A program made the position numbers and the translations under genes. The notes below the pieces were generated by a model. The model had not been told where the DNA came from, made no database searches, and saw only the letters and a list, made by a program, of their open reading frames with translations. This document shows, piece after piece, positions 50,748-59,700 of a stretch of 64,000 nt of DNA (position 1 is the stretch's first letter; the number at the start of each line of letters is the position of its first letter). Source of the stretch: Candidatus Symbiobacter mobilis CR (lineage in GTDB: Bacteria > Pseudomonadota > Gammaproteobacteria > Burkholderiales > Burkholderiaceae_C). Location: the NCBI RefSeq assembly GCF_000477435.1, contig NC_022576.1:1116001-1180000 (forward strand), written 5' to 3'.

Positions 50748-51296
50748 ATGACTACCCCTGTCCTCTCCTTCTCCCCGGAATTGCTGCTGCGCGCCCAAGG
50801 GGTACGCCTGCTGATCCTCGACGTCGATGGCGTCATGACCGATGCAGGGCTGTATTTCGGCGCGGGGGGCGAGGTGCTCAAGCGCTTCCATGCCCACGAC
50901 GGCCTGGGCTTGCGGCTGCTGGCTGGGGTAGGCATCCACGTTGCCGTCATCACTGGCCTGGATTCGGAACCGGTACGGGCAAGGCTGCGTGCGCTGGGCA
51001 TCGAACATGCCCACTATGGGCAGGTGCAAAAACTTCCCGCCGCCCTCTCGGTGTTGCAGGTCGTCGGCGCGACGTGGGAACAAACCGCCGTGATGGGCGA
51101 CGACTGGCATGAATTGCCGTTGATGCAGCGTTGCGCCCTCTCCTGCGCGCCCCCCAACGCCCACCCCGAAGTGCTTGCCGCCGTGCACTACACCACCCGC
51201 CGTCGAGGTGGGGAAGGCGCCGTGCGCGAATGCTGCGACTTGCTGTTGACCGCAGGCGGCCACTACGCCCGCCTACTGCACGACGCCACGGCATGA
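50748..51296 (+). CDS. kdsC: 3-deoxy-manno-octulosonate-8-phosphatase KdsC
   Basis: 182 residues. The HAD motif LILDVDGVMTDAGLYFGAGG carries the nucleophile Asp and general acid Asp. TGLDSEPVRARLRALGIEH and MGDDWHELPLMQRCALS complete the HAD set. It removes phosphate from Kdo-8-phosphate. The stop overlaps the lptC ATG (ATGA). The length fits the cap-less tetrameric KdsC family. Confidence 0.95.
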   Translation: MTTPVLSFSPELLLRAQGVRLLILDVDGVMTDAGLYFGAGGEVLKRFHAHDGLGLRLLAGVGIHVAVITGLDSEPVRARLRALGIEHAHYGQVQKLPAALSVLQVVGATWEQTAVMGDDWHELPLMQRCALSCAPPNAHPEVLAAVHYTTRRRGGEGAVRECCDLLLTAGGHYARLLHDATA

Positions 51297-51946
51297 CTGG
51301 TTCGCCGCCTCCCCCGTGGATGCTGCGCGTACTCTCCCGACTTACGCTGTATTCCCCGGTGCTGCTGATGGGAACGTTAGCCTCGTTCTCGTATTGGCTC
51401 GTGCATACCTCGGCTGCGCCGACTACACCGGCTGCAAGCGAGGCCGCGTCCCCGCATGACGACTATTTCCTCCACGGCTTTTCGCTGCGTACCTACACCC
51501 CAGCAGGGCGATTGCGCAGCGAAATCGTCGGCGCACATGCCAAGCATTACCCCGACTCCGGCACGCTCGACATCGAAGGGGTACGCATCCGTTCCTTCGA
51601 CGCGGCAGGCCACCCCAGCATCGCCAGCGCCAACCGTGCCCTGACAGATGCCGACGCGACGGAAGTGCGTCTCGTCGGCAACGCGCACATCCTGCAGGCT
51701 GCTGCCTCTGCTGCCTCTGCTGCCTCCAGCGGTCGCAAACATCCTGCCATGGAATTTCGGGGGGAGTTCCTGCACATCTTCACGACGACACGCCGGGTCA
51801 TTTCCGACCGGCCCATAGCACTGAGGCATGGTGCCCACCGTTTCACTGCGGATCGTCTAGACATGGATGACCGCACCCAGGCCGTCGTGCTCGACGGCCA
51901 TGTTCGCGCCACGCTGATGGCTCGCGCCACTCCCCACTCCCCATGA
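51293..51946 (+). CDS. lptC: LPS export ABC transporter periplasmic protein LptC
   Basis: 217 residues from the ATG at 51293. One N-terminal membrane helix (about 18-36) is followed by the periplasmic beta-jellyroll: FSLRTYTPAGRLRSEIVGAH, HYPDSGTLDIEGVRI, and YTPAG-type repeats ending RFTADRLDMDDRTQAVVLDG. LptC passes LPS from LptBFG to LptA. An Ala/Ser repeat (AAASAASAASSG) is encoded by a short DNA repeat. It overlaps the next gene by ATGA. That next gene is an SDR rather than the expected lptA. Confidence 0.9.
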   Translation: MTGSPPPPWMLRVLSRLTLYSPVLLMGTLASFSYWLVHTSAAPTTPAASEAASPHDDYFLHGFSLRTYTPAGRLRSEIVGAHAKHYPDSGTLDIEGVRIRSFDAAGHPSIASANRALTDADATEVRLVGNAHILQAAASAASAASSGRKHPAMEFRGEFLHIFTTTRRVISDRPIALRHGAHRFTADRLDMDDRTQAVVLDGHVRATLMARATPHSP

Positions 51947-52884
51947 GTTCGAGTTCCCTGGTGCTGATCACCGGAGCGACCAGTGGCATCGGCGAAGCCT
52001 TGGCGCATCGCTACGCCACGCTGGGCCACCGTCTGGCACTGGTTGCACGGCGGGAGGATGCGCTGCAAACCGTGCTCAGCGCCCTGCCCACTCATCCTGC
52101 CGGCCACTGTGCCTACGCTGCCGACGTGCGTAACGCACCAGATATGGCCCAGGTCGCCCAGCGCTGCATCGAACGCCAGGGGCTGCCCGATATCGTCATT
52201 GCGAATGCAGGCATCAGCGCGGGGGTCGATACCGCAGAGGCAGACGATTTGCTCATCCTGCGCAACATCATCGAAACGAATGTGCTGGGCATTGCGCACA
52301 CCTTTTCCCCCTTCCTTGCCGCGATGCGTGCCCGCGCAAGCGGGGTGCTGGTGGGCATTTCCAGCGTAGCGGGGATTCGTGGCCTGCCCGGCCACGGGGC
52401 GTATTGCGCCAGCAAGGCTGCGGCCATTACCTACTGCGAGAGCCTACGGGGGGAGCTGCGAGGAACAGGTGTCTCGGTCGTGACGATCTGCCCAGGATAC
52501 GTGCGCACCCCGCTCACCGAGCACAACGGGTTCCATATGCCCTTCCTGATGTCGGCGCAAGCCTTCGCTGCCCAGGCAGTGCCCTGCATCGCAGCCAGAA
52601 AGAGCTACCAGGTCATCCCATGGCCCATGGCGATCATCGCCCGAATCCTGCACATCCTGCCGAATGCGGTATTTGATCGATTGGCACAGCGGCTGCCTGC
52701 AAGCCACGTGCCCGGCTTGGCGGGCCACCAGGGTAACCAATGCCTCCGTTCCCGTTGTAGGAGCGACGGAAGTCGCGAGGGTTGCACACGGCAAAAAAAA
52801 GCGTGCATCCTCTGCGCTCCTAGTACGCACCAAAAAAAACGGCCCACAAGGGGCCGTTTGTATTACGTCGATGAGCGCGGATGA
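51943..52884 (+). CDS. Short-chain dehydrogenase with repeat-encoded C-terminal tail
   Basis: 313 residues. NAD(P)-binding TGATSGIGEALAHRYA at about 10-25, NAGIS near 90, and catalytic GISSVAGIRGLPGHGAYCASK (Ser and YxxxK) identify a classical SDR. The substrate is unknown. Family members end near residue 265. Here the frame continues for about 45 more codons through a REP-like repeat (52754-52778) and then the terminator at 52832-52860. The tail (CRSDGSREGCTRQKKACILC) is therefore probably an accident of repeat insertion that removed the native stop. It overlaps lptC by ATGA, so it belongs to the kds-lpt operon. Confidence 0.88.
   Translation: MSSSSLVLITGATSGIGEALAHRYATLGHRLALVARREDALQTVLSALPTHPAGHCAYAADVRNAPDMAQVAQRCIERQGLPDIVIANAGISAGVDTAEADDLLILRNIIETNVLGIAHTFSPFLAAMRARASGVLVGISSVAGIRGLPGHGAYCASKAAAITYCESLRGELRGTGVSVVTICPGYVRTPLTEHNGFHMPFLMSAQAFAAQAVPCIAARKSYQVIPWPMAIIARILHILPNAVFDRLAQRLPASHVPGLAGHQGNQCLRSRCRSDGSREGCTRQKKACILCAPSTHQKKRPTRGRLYYVDERG
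52754..52778 (+). repeat. REP-like 25 bp palindrome within the SDR 3' end
   Basis: Reads GTTGTAGGAGCGACGGAAG then TCGCGA. The core GCGAC-GGAA-GTCGC forms a hairpin. It is in frame with the SDR gene and encodes residues CRSDGSR. Other copies are at 53627-53651 (same strand) and 47311-47335 (opposite). Confidence 0.7.
52832..52860 (-). terminator. Intrinsic terminator for the RRM gene
   Basis: Minus strand: stem AAACGGCCC/GGGCCGTTT (9 bp) with a five-base loop, followed by a run of U (eight A at 52832-52839 on the plus strand). It lies about 100 bp after the RRM stop. It is near-symmetrical, so it may also stop the kdsD-lptC-SDR transcript, although the SDR frame runs through it. Confidence 0.8.
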
Positions 52885-52957
52885 ACGCGGGTTTAGCGTG
52901 GCATTAGCGTGACTGCATCGTGAATCAATCGTACATTGATCGTGGTCTGACAGGAAA

Positions 52958-53377
52958 TCAATACCCGCCGCCGCGCCCGCCGCCGTAGCCTCCCCGGCTA
53001 CCGCCACCACCACCACCGCCGGATCGCCCGCCGCCGTAGCTTCCGCCACCGCCGCCACCACCATAACTGCCACCGCCGCCGCCACCACCACCGCTATAGC
53101 CCCCCCCACCACTACGGGGAGGACGCGGTTCAAGGGGACGGGCCTCATTGACCACCAGACCACGGCCACCCACTTGCTGGCCGTTCATCGCATTGATGGC
53201 GGTTTGCGCCTCGGCGTCCGTGCCCATTTCGACGAAGCCAAAGCCTTTGGATCGACCGGTATCGCGCTCCATCATGACTTTCGCGCTAGTGACGGAACCA
53301 TGCGCAGAAAACGCCTGGTGCAAATCTTCGTCACGATAAGAATAGGGCAGATTGCCCACGTACAACTTGTTGCCCAT
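52958..53377 (-). CDS. Glycine-rich RRM RNA-binding protein
   Basis: 139 residues from the ATG at 53377. One RRM domain (1-82) has RNP2 LYVGNLPYS and RNP1 KGFGFVEMG. A long glycine tail with SYGGG and RGGY repeats follows (about 92-139). Such proteins occur in betaproteobacteria and cyanobacteria and often respond to cold; their RNA targets are unknown. The tail resembles RGG-type low-complexity regions. It has its own terminator at 52832-52860 and is divergent from fimT across about 435 bp. Confidence 0.93.
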   Translation of the reverse strand: MGNKLYVGNLPYSYRDEDLHQAFSAHGSVTSAKVMMERDTGRSKGFGFVEMGTDAEAQTAINAMNGQQVGGRGLVVNEARPLEPRPPRSGGGGYSGGGGGGGGSYGGGGGGGSYGGGRSGGGGGGGSRGGYGGGRGGGY

Positions 53378-53813
53378 AAAGAGGCCCCTTCCAAATAACT
53401 TCCCAATAAGACTGTGCAAAAACTGCACAAACACAGCGCGGGACGACGCGGAGGAAGAAGCCCTACACAAGGCCACTGCACTACCGACAGCCCGGAGAGG
53501 ACGCAGCATTGAACGCCACGACCCATGTATCCACCTTTCCAGGCAACACGGCGCAGATGATACGCGAAGAACACGCAGTTTTCTCCGCTTTTTCTGTAGC
53601 CTGTTTGGTTCTTTGGCGTTGTCCATGTTGCAGGAGCGACGGAAGTCGCAAGACAGCGCCGTTTGCACACTCCCCGTGCCCCCATTCCCCTGCATTGATG
53701 CTCTCCATTCCCACCCACTACAGCAAAAAGTCGGTTTGATTACATTCCTCTCACGGAGAAAGCCCCGATGGGGGATACGTTGCGTTTGCTCCCGTCCCAT
53801 AATGCCAAGCATC
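53378..53813. other. Divergent region between the RRM gene and fimT
   Basis: About 435 bp without a gene. It holds a REP-like palindrome (53627-53651). A CATAAT at 53798-53803 lies 10 bp before the fimT ATG and is a candidate -10 box. Upstream of the RRM gene I see TTGCAC near 53420 but no well-spaced -10. Confidence 0.5.
53627..53651 (+). repeat. REP-like 25 bp palindrome
   Basis: Reads GTTGCAGGAGCGACGGAAG then TCGCAA, two changes from the copy at 52754-52778. The hairpin core GCGAC-GGAA-GTCGC is identical. Confidence 0.7.
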
Positions 53814-54389
53814 ATGAGCAACATCCTGCACAGCCAGCATCGTGGTTTTACCTTGATCGAATTGATGGTGGTATTGGCCATCGTGGCTATTCTGTCCACC
53901 ATTGCAGCCCCCTCGCTGCGTTCCATCATCCAGACAGGTGCCATTGCTTCGGGAGTCAATACCTTCCTGGCCGATCTGCGGTTTGCGCGCAGTGAGGCGC
54001 TTCGGCGGGGTGGGGGGGTCGTTATGTGCCGCAGTGATGCCCCCTTGGCGACCAGCCCGGCATGCAATACGGGCTCCGGTCCTGGTGGCAATGGATGGGT
54101 CAGCGGCTGGATCGTTTATTACGACGCGGACAGTCTAAACGGCCGATCCTCTTCCGACCCTATCCTGCGTAGACAAGAACCGTTGACTTCCTTAGATTCG
54201 ATTGGCGGATCTTCGACCACCTCGATTGTTTTTACGGCCACTGGCCGGTTACGCAGTCTCAGTGGTGGAACGCTCTCCCTTCAATTCGGAGGCCCCAAAT
54301 TTCCGATTCCCACCAGACGAATGGTCTGCGTCAGTGTCGGCGGCAGGGGCCGCGTTGCCGGTGATGGGTATGCTAGTTGCGCCTCCTAA
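53814..54389 (+). CDS. fimT: Type IV pilus minor pilin FimT/GspH-like
   Basis: 191 residues from the ATG at 53814; the ATG at 53802 would add four. The prepilin leader MSNILHSQHRG is cut before FTLIELMVVLAIVAI, with Glu at mature position 5. The GspH-type region contains ADLRFARSEALRRGGGVVMC and the C-terminal VCVSVGGRGRVAG. Minor pilins prime assembly and sit at the pilus tip. It is the first gene of fimT-pilV-pilW-pilX-pilY1-pilE. The next start overlaps its stop (TAATG). Confidence 0.9.
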   Translation: MSNILHSQHRGFTLIELMVVLAIVAILSTIAAPSLRSIIQTGAIASGVNTFLADLRFARSEALRRGGGVVMCRSDAPLATSPACNTGSGPGGNGWVSGWIVYYDADSLNGRSSSDPILRRQEPLTSLDSIGGSSTTSIVFTATGRLRSLSGGTLSLQFGGPKFPIPTRRMVCVSVGGRGRVAGDGYASCAS

Positions 54390-54967
54390 TGTGTACCTTA
54401 GCCATGTCTACCCTACCGTTTCCCCTCCCACACTGTCTGCGCCAAAGTGGTGCTTCGCTGATCGAAGTGCTGGTCACCGTTCTGGTGTTGTCCTTTGGTT
54501 TGCTGTCGCTCGGCAGCATGCTTGCGGTATCGGTGCAATTGCCGAAGATAGCTGGGTTGCGTGCCACGGCTTCGGTATTGGCGTCCGGCCATATTGAGCG
54601 GATGCGCGCCAATATCCCGGCCTTCATCGCGGGCAATTACAACGAGGAATTGACGTACAACGGAATGCGCAAGGGTCTTTCCAAACCCTCCAGCGACTGC
54701 GTGTACCCCAACTGCACCCCTGCGCTGCTCGCCACGCTGGACAGGAATTACACAAACTGGAAGCTCGATAGCGAACTGCCCGCCGGGGGTATGCGCGTGG
54801 AACGCGATACCTCTGCCGGAGTGACAGACGGGAATTTGTGGATCATCTGGAACGAGCCCCAAACTTTTGCCGCGATCAACCCCAGCAGCTCGGATCAATG
54901 CCCATCGCAAGTCGCCTCGTTCGAAGACCCCAAACCGCGTTGCCTGTACGTGCGTTTTCGGCTTTGA
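54389..54967 (+). CDS. pilV: Type IV pilus modification/minor pilin PilV
   Basis: 192 residues from the ATG overlapping the fimT stop; an ATG at 54404 is equally plausible. The leader ending CLRQSG is cut before ASLIEVLVTVLVLSFGLLSL (PilV-type helix). The globular part has four cysteines including CVYPNCTP and CLYVRFRL at the end. PilV is a tip minor pilin needed for assembly. The coupled start and close spacing indicate an operon. Confidence 0.88.
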   Translation: MCTLAMSTLPFPLPHCLRQSGASLIEVLVTVLVLSFGLLSLGSMLAVSVQLPKIAGLRATASVLASGHIERMRANIPAFIAGNYNEELTYNGMRKGLSKPSSDCVYPNCTPALLATLDRNYTNWKLDSELPAGGMRVERDTSAGVTDGNLWIIWNEPQTFAAINPSSSDQCPSQVASFEDPKPRCLYVRFRL

Positions 54968-54994
54968 GTGTTTCGCTCTGCTCTCCCTGCAACC

Positions 54995-56008
54995 ATGAAC
55001 CTGTTCCCTTGCTCCCCTGCACCTAGCGCTCGCCAACGCGGGTTGTCCCTGATCGAAATGATGGTTTCGATGGCGCTGGGGCTGGTGCTCATCGTCGCAA
55101 CGTTGGCAACCTACATGGGTTCGGCAACGACGGCACGCATGGCCGACGCCCAGGCGTTGATGAACGAGGATGCCAACGCCGTGCTGGCCATCCTGAGCCA
55201 ACACCTGCGCATGGCGGGCAACAACCCCAAACAATCCAACCGTACCCTGGCGTGCCCTCGCAACCCCATTTACGCTCCGGGGGTCGTCCAGCCCACCGTC
55301 GTCGATGTCTGCGCGGTTGTCGGCACGCACACCTTCATCGTGCGCGGCTGCGATGGCAGGTTCAGCAATCTTGGGACGGCTACCGACCTCGACGCGCTAA
55401 CCTGCCCATCCGGCACGACCACCTTGCCGGATTCGATTGCCGTCAGCTACGAGGCCGATACGTTCAATACGGAAGTCACGGGGGCTGGACGCCCCACCGA
55501 CTGCCTAGGCCAATCTATACCCACCATGACTGCGCAAGTCACAGGAGTGGTCGGGACGCAGCAAACCACACTCACCCCCAACTTTTACCTTGCCGACAAC
55601 CGGTTCTACATCGGCACGTCCACAAACATTCTTGCCCCCAGCCTGTATTGCCTGGGTAACGGCAACACAGTTCCTCAACCCTTGGTAGAGAACGTCGAAG
55701 ACTTGCAGTTCAGCTACGGAACCGACATCGCCACGAACACCGGCACCCTGGCAGTTGCGGGGTATTTGGATGCGGCGGAAGTCCTTACGGCCACGGGCCT
55801 TTCCGGGCTGCCTAGCGATTCCGCCCGCTGGCAAAAGGTGTCCACAGTGCGCATCTGCGTCGTGATGCGAAGCGAAAACCCTGTGCTCGACAACCTGGAT
55901 TCGGCCCGGTATGTTCGCTGCGACGGCACCTTGGAAAACAACCCGCCCGATTTGCGCTTGCGGCGTGCGTACTCCACCACCGTGGTGTTACGCAACCGCG
56001 TCATCTAG
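54995..56008 (+). CDS. pilW: Type IV pilus minor pilin PilW
   Basis: 337 residues from the ATG at 54995; a GTG at 54968 would add nine. The leader ends ARQRG, before LSLIEMMVSMALGLVLIVA. The large globular domain is typical of PilW/ComGF-type proteins: HLRMAGNNPKQSNRT near the helix end and VENVEDLQFSYG and RWQKVSTVRICVVMRSENP later. It acts with PilV, PilX and PilY1 in the tip complex. Confidence 0.9.
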   Translation: MNLFPCSPAPSARQRGLSLIEMMVSMALGLVLIVATLATYMGSATTARMADAQALMNEDANAVLAILSQHLRMAGNNPKQSNRTLACPRNPIYAPGVVQPTVVDVCAVVGTHTFIVRGCDGRFSNLGTATDLDALTCPSGTTTLPDSIAVSYEADTFNTEVTGAGRPTDCLGQSIPTMTAQVTGVVGTQQTTLTPNFYLADNRFYIGTSTNILAPSLYCLGNGNTVPQPLVENVEDLQFSYGTDIATNTGTLAVAGYLDAAEVLTATGLSGLPSDSARWQKVSTVRICVVMRSENPVLDNLDSARYVRCDGTLENNPPDLRLRRAYSTTVVLRNRVI

Positions 56009-56018
56009 GGGGTACGCC

Positions 56019-56666
56019 ATGCTTGGAACCTATCCTGCAAAACCACTGCAACGCGGCGTGGTGCTGATTGCAGCGTTGATCGTGCTGATGGTCGTCTCGA
56101 TGCTGGCCACGTTTTCGATACGCAATTCCGCATCGACCGAATCTGCTTCCGGCGCGGTACGCACCAACAACCTGGCTGCGCAGGCTGCGGAGATTGGGCT
56201 GCGGTTTTGTGAAGATGTGGTCACGATGGCGTACGGCCAAACACCTACTCTCCCTCCTTCGCTCACCACAACCCCTACCGTCTTCGTCAATCCCAGTAGC
56301 CCCATGTGGCAAAGCCTGACGTTTTGGGATGCACACGACGCACTAACCAAGGGGGTATTTGCAGTCCCTGGGACCATCGTCAACCAAAGTGCTTTAGGCA
56401 GCACCTACCAACGCGCCCCGGAATGCATCATCGAAGCCGTTCCCGTGCAATTGTCGACAGGTCAGGCAGCCAACAACAGTACATCGTTCCTCATCACTGC
56501 CCGGGGCTTTGGCCCAGAAGTCGTAGGAGTTGCCACCGGTGCAAACCGTCGCCCCCAGGGATCGGAAGTCTGGCTGCAATCAACTTTCGAGCTTGGTGTC
56601 TCGATCACCGGCGGTGGCGGAGGAGGCGGGGGCAACGATGGAGATGGCGGCGACATGATCCGCTGA
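56019..56666 (+). CDS. pilX: Type IV pilus minor pilin PilX, glycine/aspartate tail
   Basis: 215 residues from the ATG at 56019 with AGGGGG upstream. The PilX N-terminal region reads QRGVVLIAALIVLMVVSMLA, where the usual Glu5 of pilins is absent, as is common for PilX/GspK-type proteins. STESASGAVRTNNLAAQAAE continues the helix. The protein ends in an unusual GGGGGGGGNDGDGGDMIR tail. It lies 10 bp after pilW and before pilY1. Confidence 0.88.
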   Translation: MLGTYPAKPLQRGVVLIAALIVLMVVSMLATFSIRNSASTESASGAVRTNNLAAQAAEIGLRFCEDVVTMAYGQTPTLPPSLTTTPTVFVNPSSPMWQSLTFWDAHDALTKGVFAVPGTIVNQSALGSTYQRAPECIIEAVPVQLSTGQAANNSTSFLITARGFGPEVVGVATGANRRPQGSEVWLQSTFELGVSITGGGGGGGGNDGDGGDMIR

Positions 56667-56718
56667 CTGTTCCCTGCAGTACCCGGTGCTCAGGTTTTGT
56701 GACGACAAGGAGATTCCC

Positions 56719-59700
56719 ATGCGCAACGCACTCATTGCATCGCTGCTGTCCTGGTTTTTGTGCCTGGGCAGCGCTGTCGCGGACATGGCGCAAACCCCGC
56801 TGCTGACCCAAAGCTCCGCCGCAGAGCCAAATCTCGTCTTCGTCTTCGACGACTCGGGTTCGATGGCTTCAAGCTACATGTACCAGTACGGTACCTCTTA
56901 CAGCGGATATGGCATGGCTTCTCCGGGGGGCAACTACGCACCCAAATCGCCAGATGTCAACCTGATGTACTACGACCCGCGCATCCGATACAAGTTGCGG
57001 ATCAATGCCAACGGTTCAGAGATGGACCCTGCATCCCCCGATGCCGTGACCTCATTCAGTGTGTACTTCTACAAGCCCGGCGTCGAAACCCTGCAAGTCG
57101 ATAGCGTCAGTGTCACCAACGGTGGCAAAAAGTACCCGACCAGCGGGGTCACCATGTCCTTCTCCGCCCCTCCTTCCGGTGGTGTACGGGCCGAAGGCAC
57201 CGTCACTGTCAACAGCAACAAACAAATCACAGCCATCAATGTCACCAACCATGGGTCTGGCTATGTCGCTGTCCCTACCATAACCTTGGCCAACAAGGGT
57301 AGCGGTTCCGGGTTCAAGTACAAAGTCATCATGGGAGTCGATCCCGCGTCGACAGTAGTCAACCGCAAATGGGATGGAACGGGTACCCCCAGTGCCCTCG
57401 CGGACTATTTCACTTCCGGCACCCCGGCAGGGTATCTCCCCGATGAAGCAAGCCCCTTGGCGCCGGGAGCCACCTCGATCCGCTACCCAAACACTGCTTC
57501 CAGCTCCGTCACCCAATACCCCAAATTCGCCGCCCGTACCGACTGTGCAGGCAATGTTTGCACGTGGGAAGAAGAAAAGCAAAACTACGCCAACTGGAAG
57601 CTGTACCACTCCACCCGTGTAGAACTGGCCCGCACGGGGATCGGCCTCGCATTCCAACCGTTGACATCAACGTTCCGCCTGGGGTGGGGCACCATCAACT
57701 GGTTGGAAAGCAAAAAAGTACTCCACGCAGGCGTGAGTCTGTTCACTACGGAACGCAAGCAGGCTTTCTACGACTGGCTCTATGGTTCTAGTACCAACGC
57801 TACTGGGGATACGCCCAACCGCCTGGCAATGCACTACGTAGGGCGATATTTCAGCAGATCGGATAGCAACGGCCCTTGGGGGTCGATGCCCGATTTTGAG
57901 TCGACCAGTACAGACCCCAGCACCACGGGGGGAACCGAACCCAAGAGCGACCATGCAACATGTCGACGCTCCAATATGTTGCTGATGACCGATGGATACT
58001 GGAACGGTGCTGCGCCCAATCCCACCCTTGGCAACGTCGACAAAACCACAGGCCCCTCGATTACTAGCGTCACGGGATCGACCTACCAATACACCCCCGC
58101 CTATCCTTACAAAGACGAAACAAGCAACACGCTTGCCGACGTGGCGATGAAGTATTGGGTCAACGACCTGCGCACGGATCTGACCAACAATATCCCCGCA
58201 ATCAGCGGGATCAACGAGGCATTCTGGCAAAACGTGTCGTTTTATGGTATTGGTCTGGGCATTTATGGAACATTGCCCCAAACCCAGGCCACCCTGGCCA
58301 GCCTTGCCAGCGGTGACATCCTGTGGCCTGTGGCTACTGCGGACAGCCCCAGCGCGATTGACGACATGTGGCACGCCGCAATCAATTCGCGCGGGCAGTT
58401 CCTCAATGCTGCGGACTCCGATAGCCTCTCGGAAGCCATCGAAAAAATGATGACCGCGATCAACAAGCTCAGCTCGTCGCAGTCCGGCGTGGCGGTTTCC
58501 ACGGCCAATCTGGTCGACGGCACGCGCAAATACACGCCGCAGTACACGACGGGGTCCTGGGTAGGCAACGTCACGGCGCGGAATCTCAACCCTGTGACGG
58601 GCAATGAGGTCAGCACTGCATGGCAAGTCGAATCCGTAGACGCCGTCTCCGGCGACCCCCTGAGCACCTTGCCCGACCCCAACGACCGCAATATCGTCGT
58701 GGGAACCGGTTCAACCACCTCTCCCAAAGCCGTCGAATTCAAGCTGGCAGCCATGACGACCGCTGGGCTGACCAGCAGAATGACAGGCACTGTGGATGCT
58801 GCGCTCATCGACTATTTGCGTGGGAGTGCAGCAGAAGAAGGGGACTTTGGCCGCTTCCGTACCCGCGAAGCCCGATTGGGCGATATCGTCAATTCCAGCC
58901 CGATGCTCGTCAAAAAAGGCGTGGATTTGCAGTACGACAAGCTCCCGAGCGGGGTGCCGGGCGCTAGTTCCTACCGCGAATTCGTCCTTGGGAACTCGAC
59001 GAACCTGGAAGGGGTGCTCTTCGTCGGCGCGAACGACGGGATGCTGCATGCGTTCCGCGACGGCACGACATCGACCCCAGACGATGCTGGCACGGAAATT
59101 TTTGCCTATGTGCCCTATGCCGTGCTGCCCCAGCTTCACTTGTTGGCTGACAAGGCGTATGCGCACCGCTATTACGTAGACGGCCCGCTGATGGAAACCG
59201 CCAGCTACGATGGAACGCAGTGGCGCAACCTCCTGCTGGGAACCTCTGGCGCAGGCCCCAAATCCATCTTTGCGCTGAATGTCACCGATCCCTTGGCCAT
59301 GACTGCCGACAGCGTGCTCTGGGAAATCACCCCGGCCCGCACGGGGTTTGCGCAACTGGGGCACATCCTCACCGACCTCCAGGCTGGGCTGCTACCAAGC
59401 GGTGACTGGGTTGCCATCTTTGGCAATGGGTACATGAGCGCCAATGGCTCGGCGCGGCTGTATGTCGTCAACCTCAACACCGGGGCACTCCTCAAGGAAA
59501 TCGTCGCAGAAAACGGCCCTGGCAATGGGCTGGGTGGCGTTCGGATCGTTCGCAACAACTACCAGCAGGTGGTCGGCGCTTATGCGGGCGACCTCAAAGG
59601 GAATCTCTGGAAATTCGACCTCAGTGGCCCTGCCGCCTCCGACTGGAAGCTGGGGTTCGAAGGGCAACCCTTGTTGGCTGTAGGGAACACCAAACCGATC

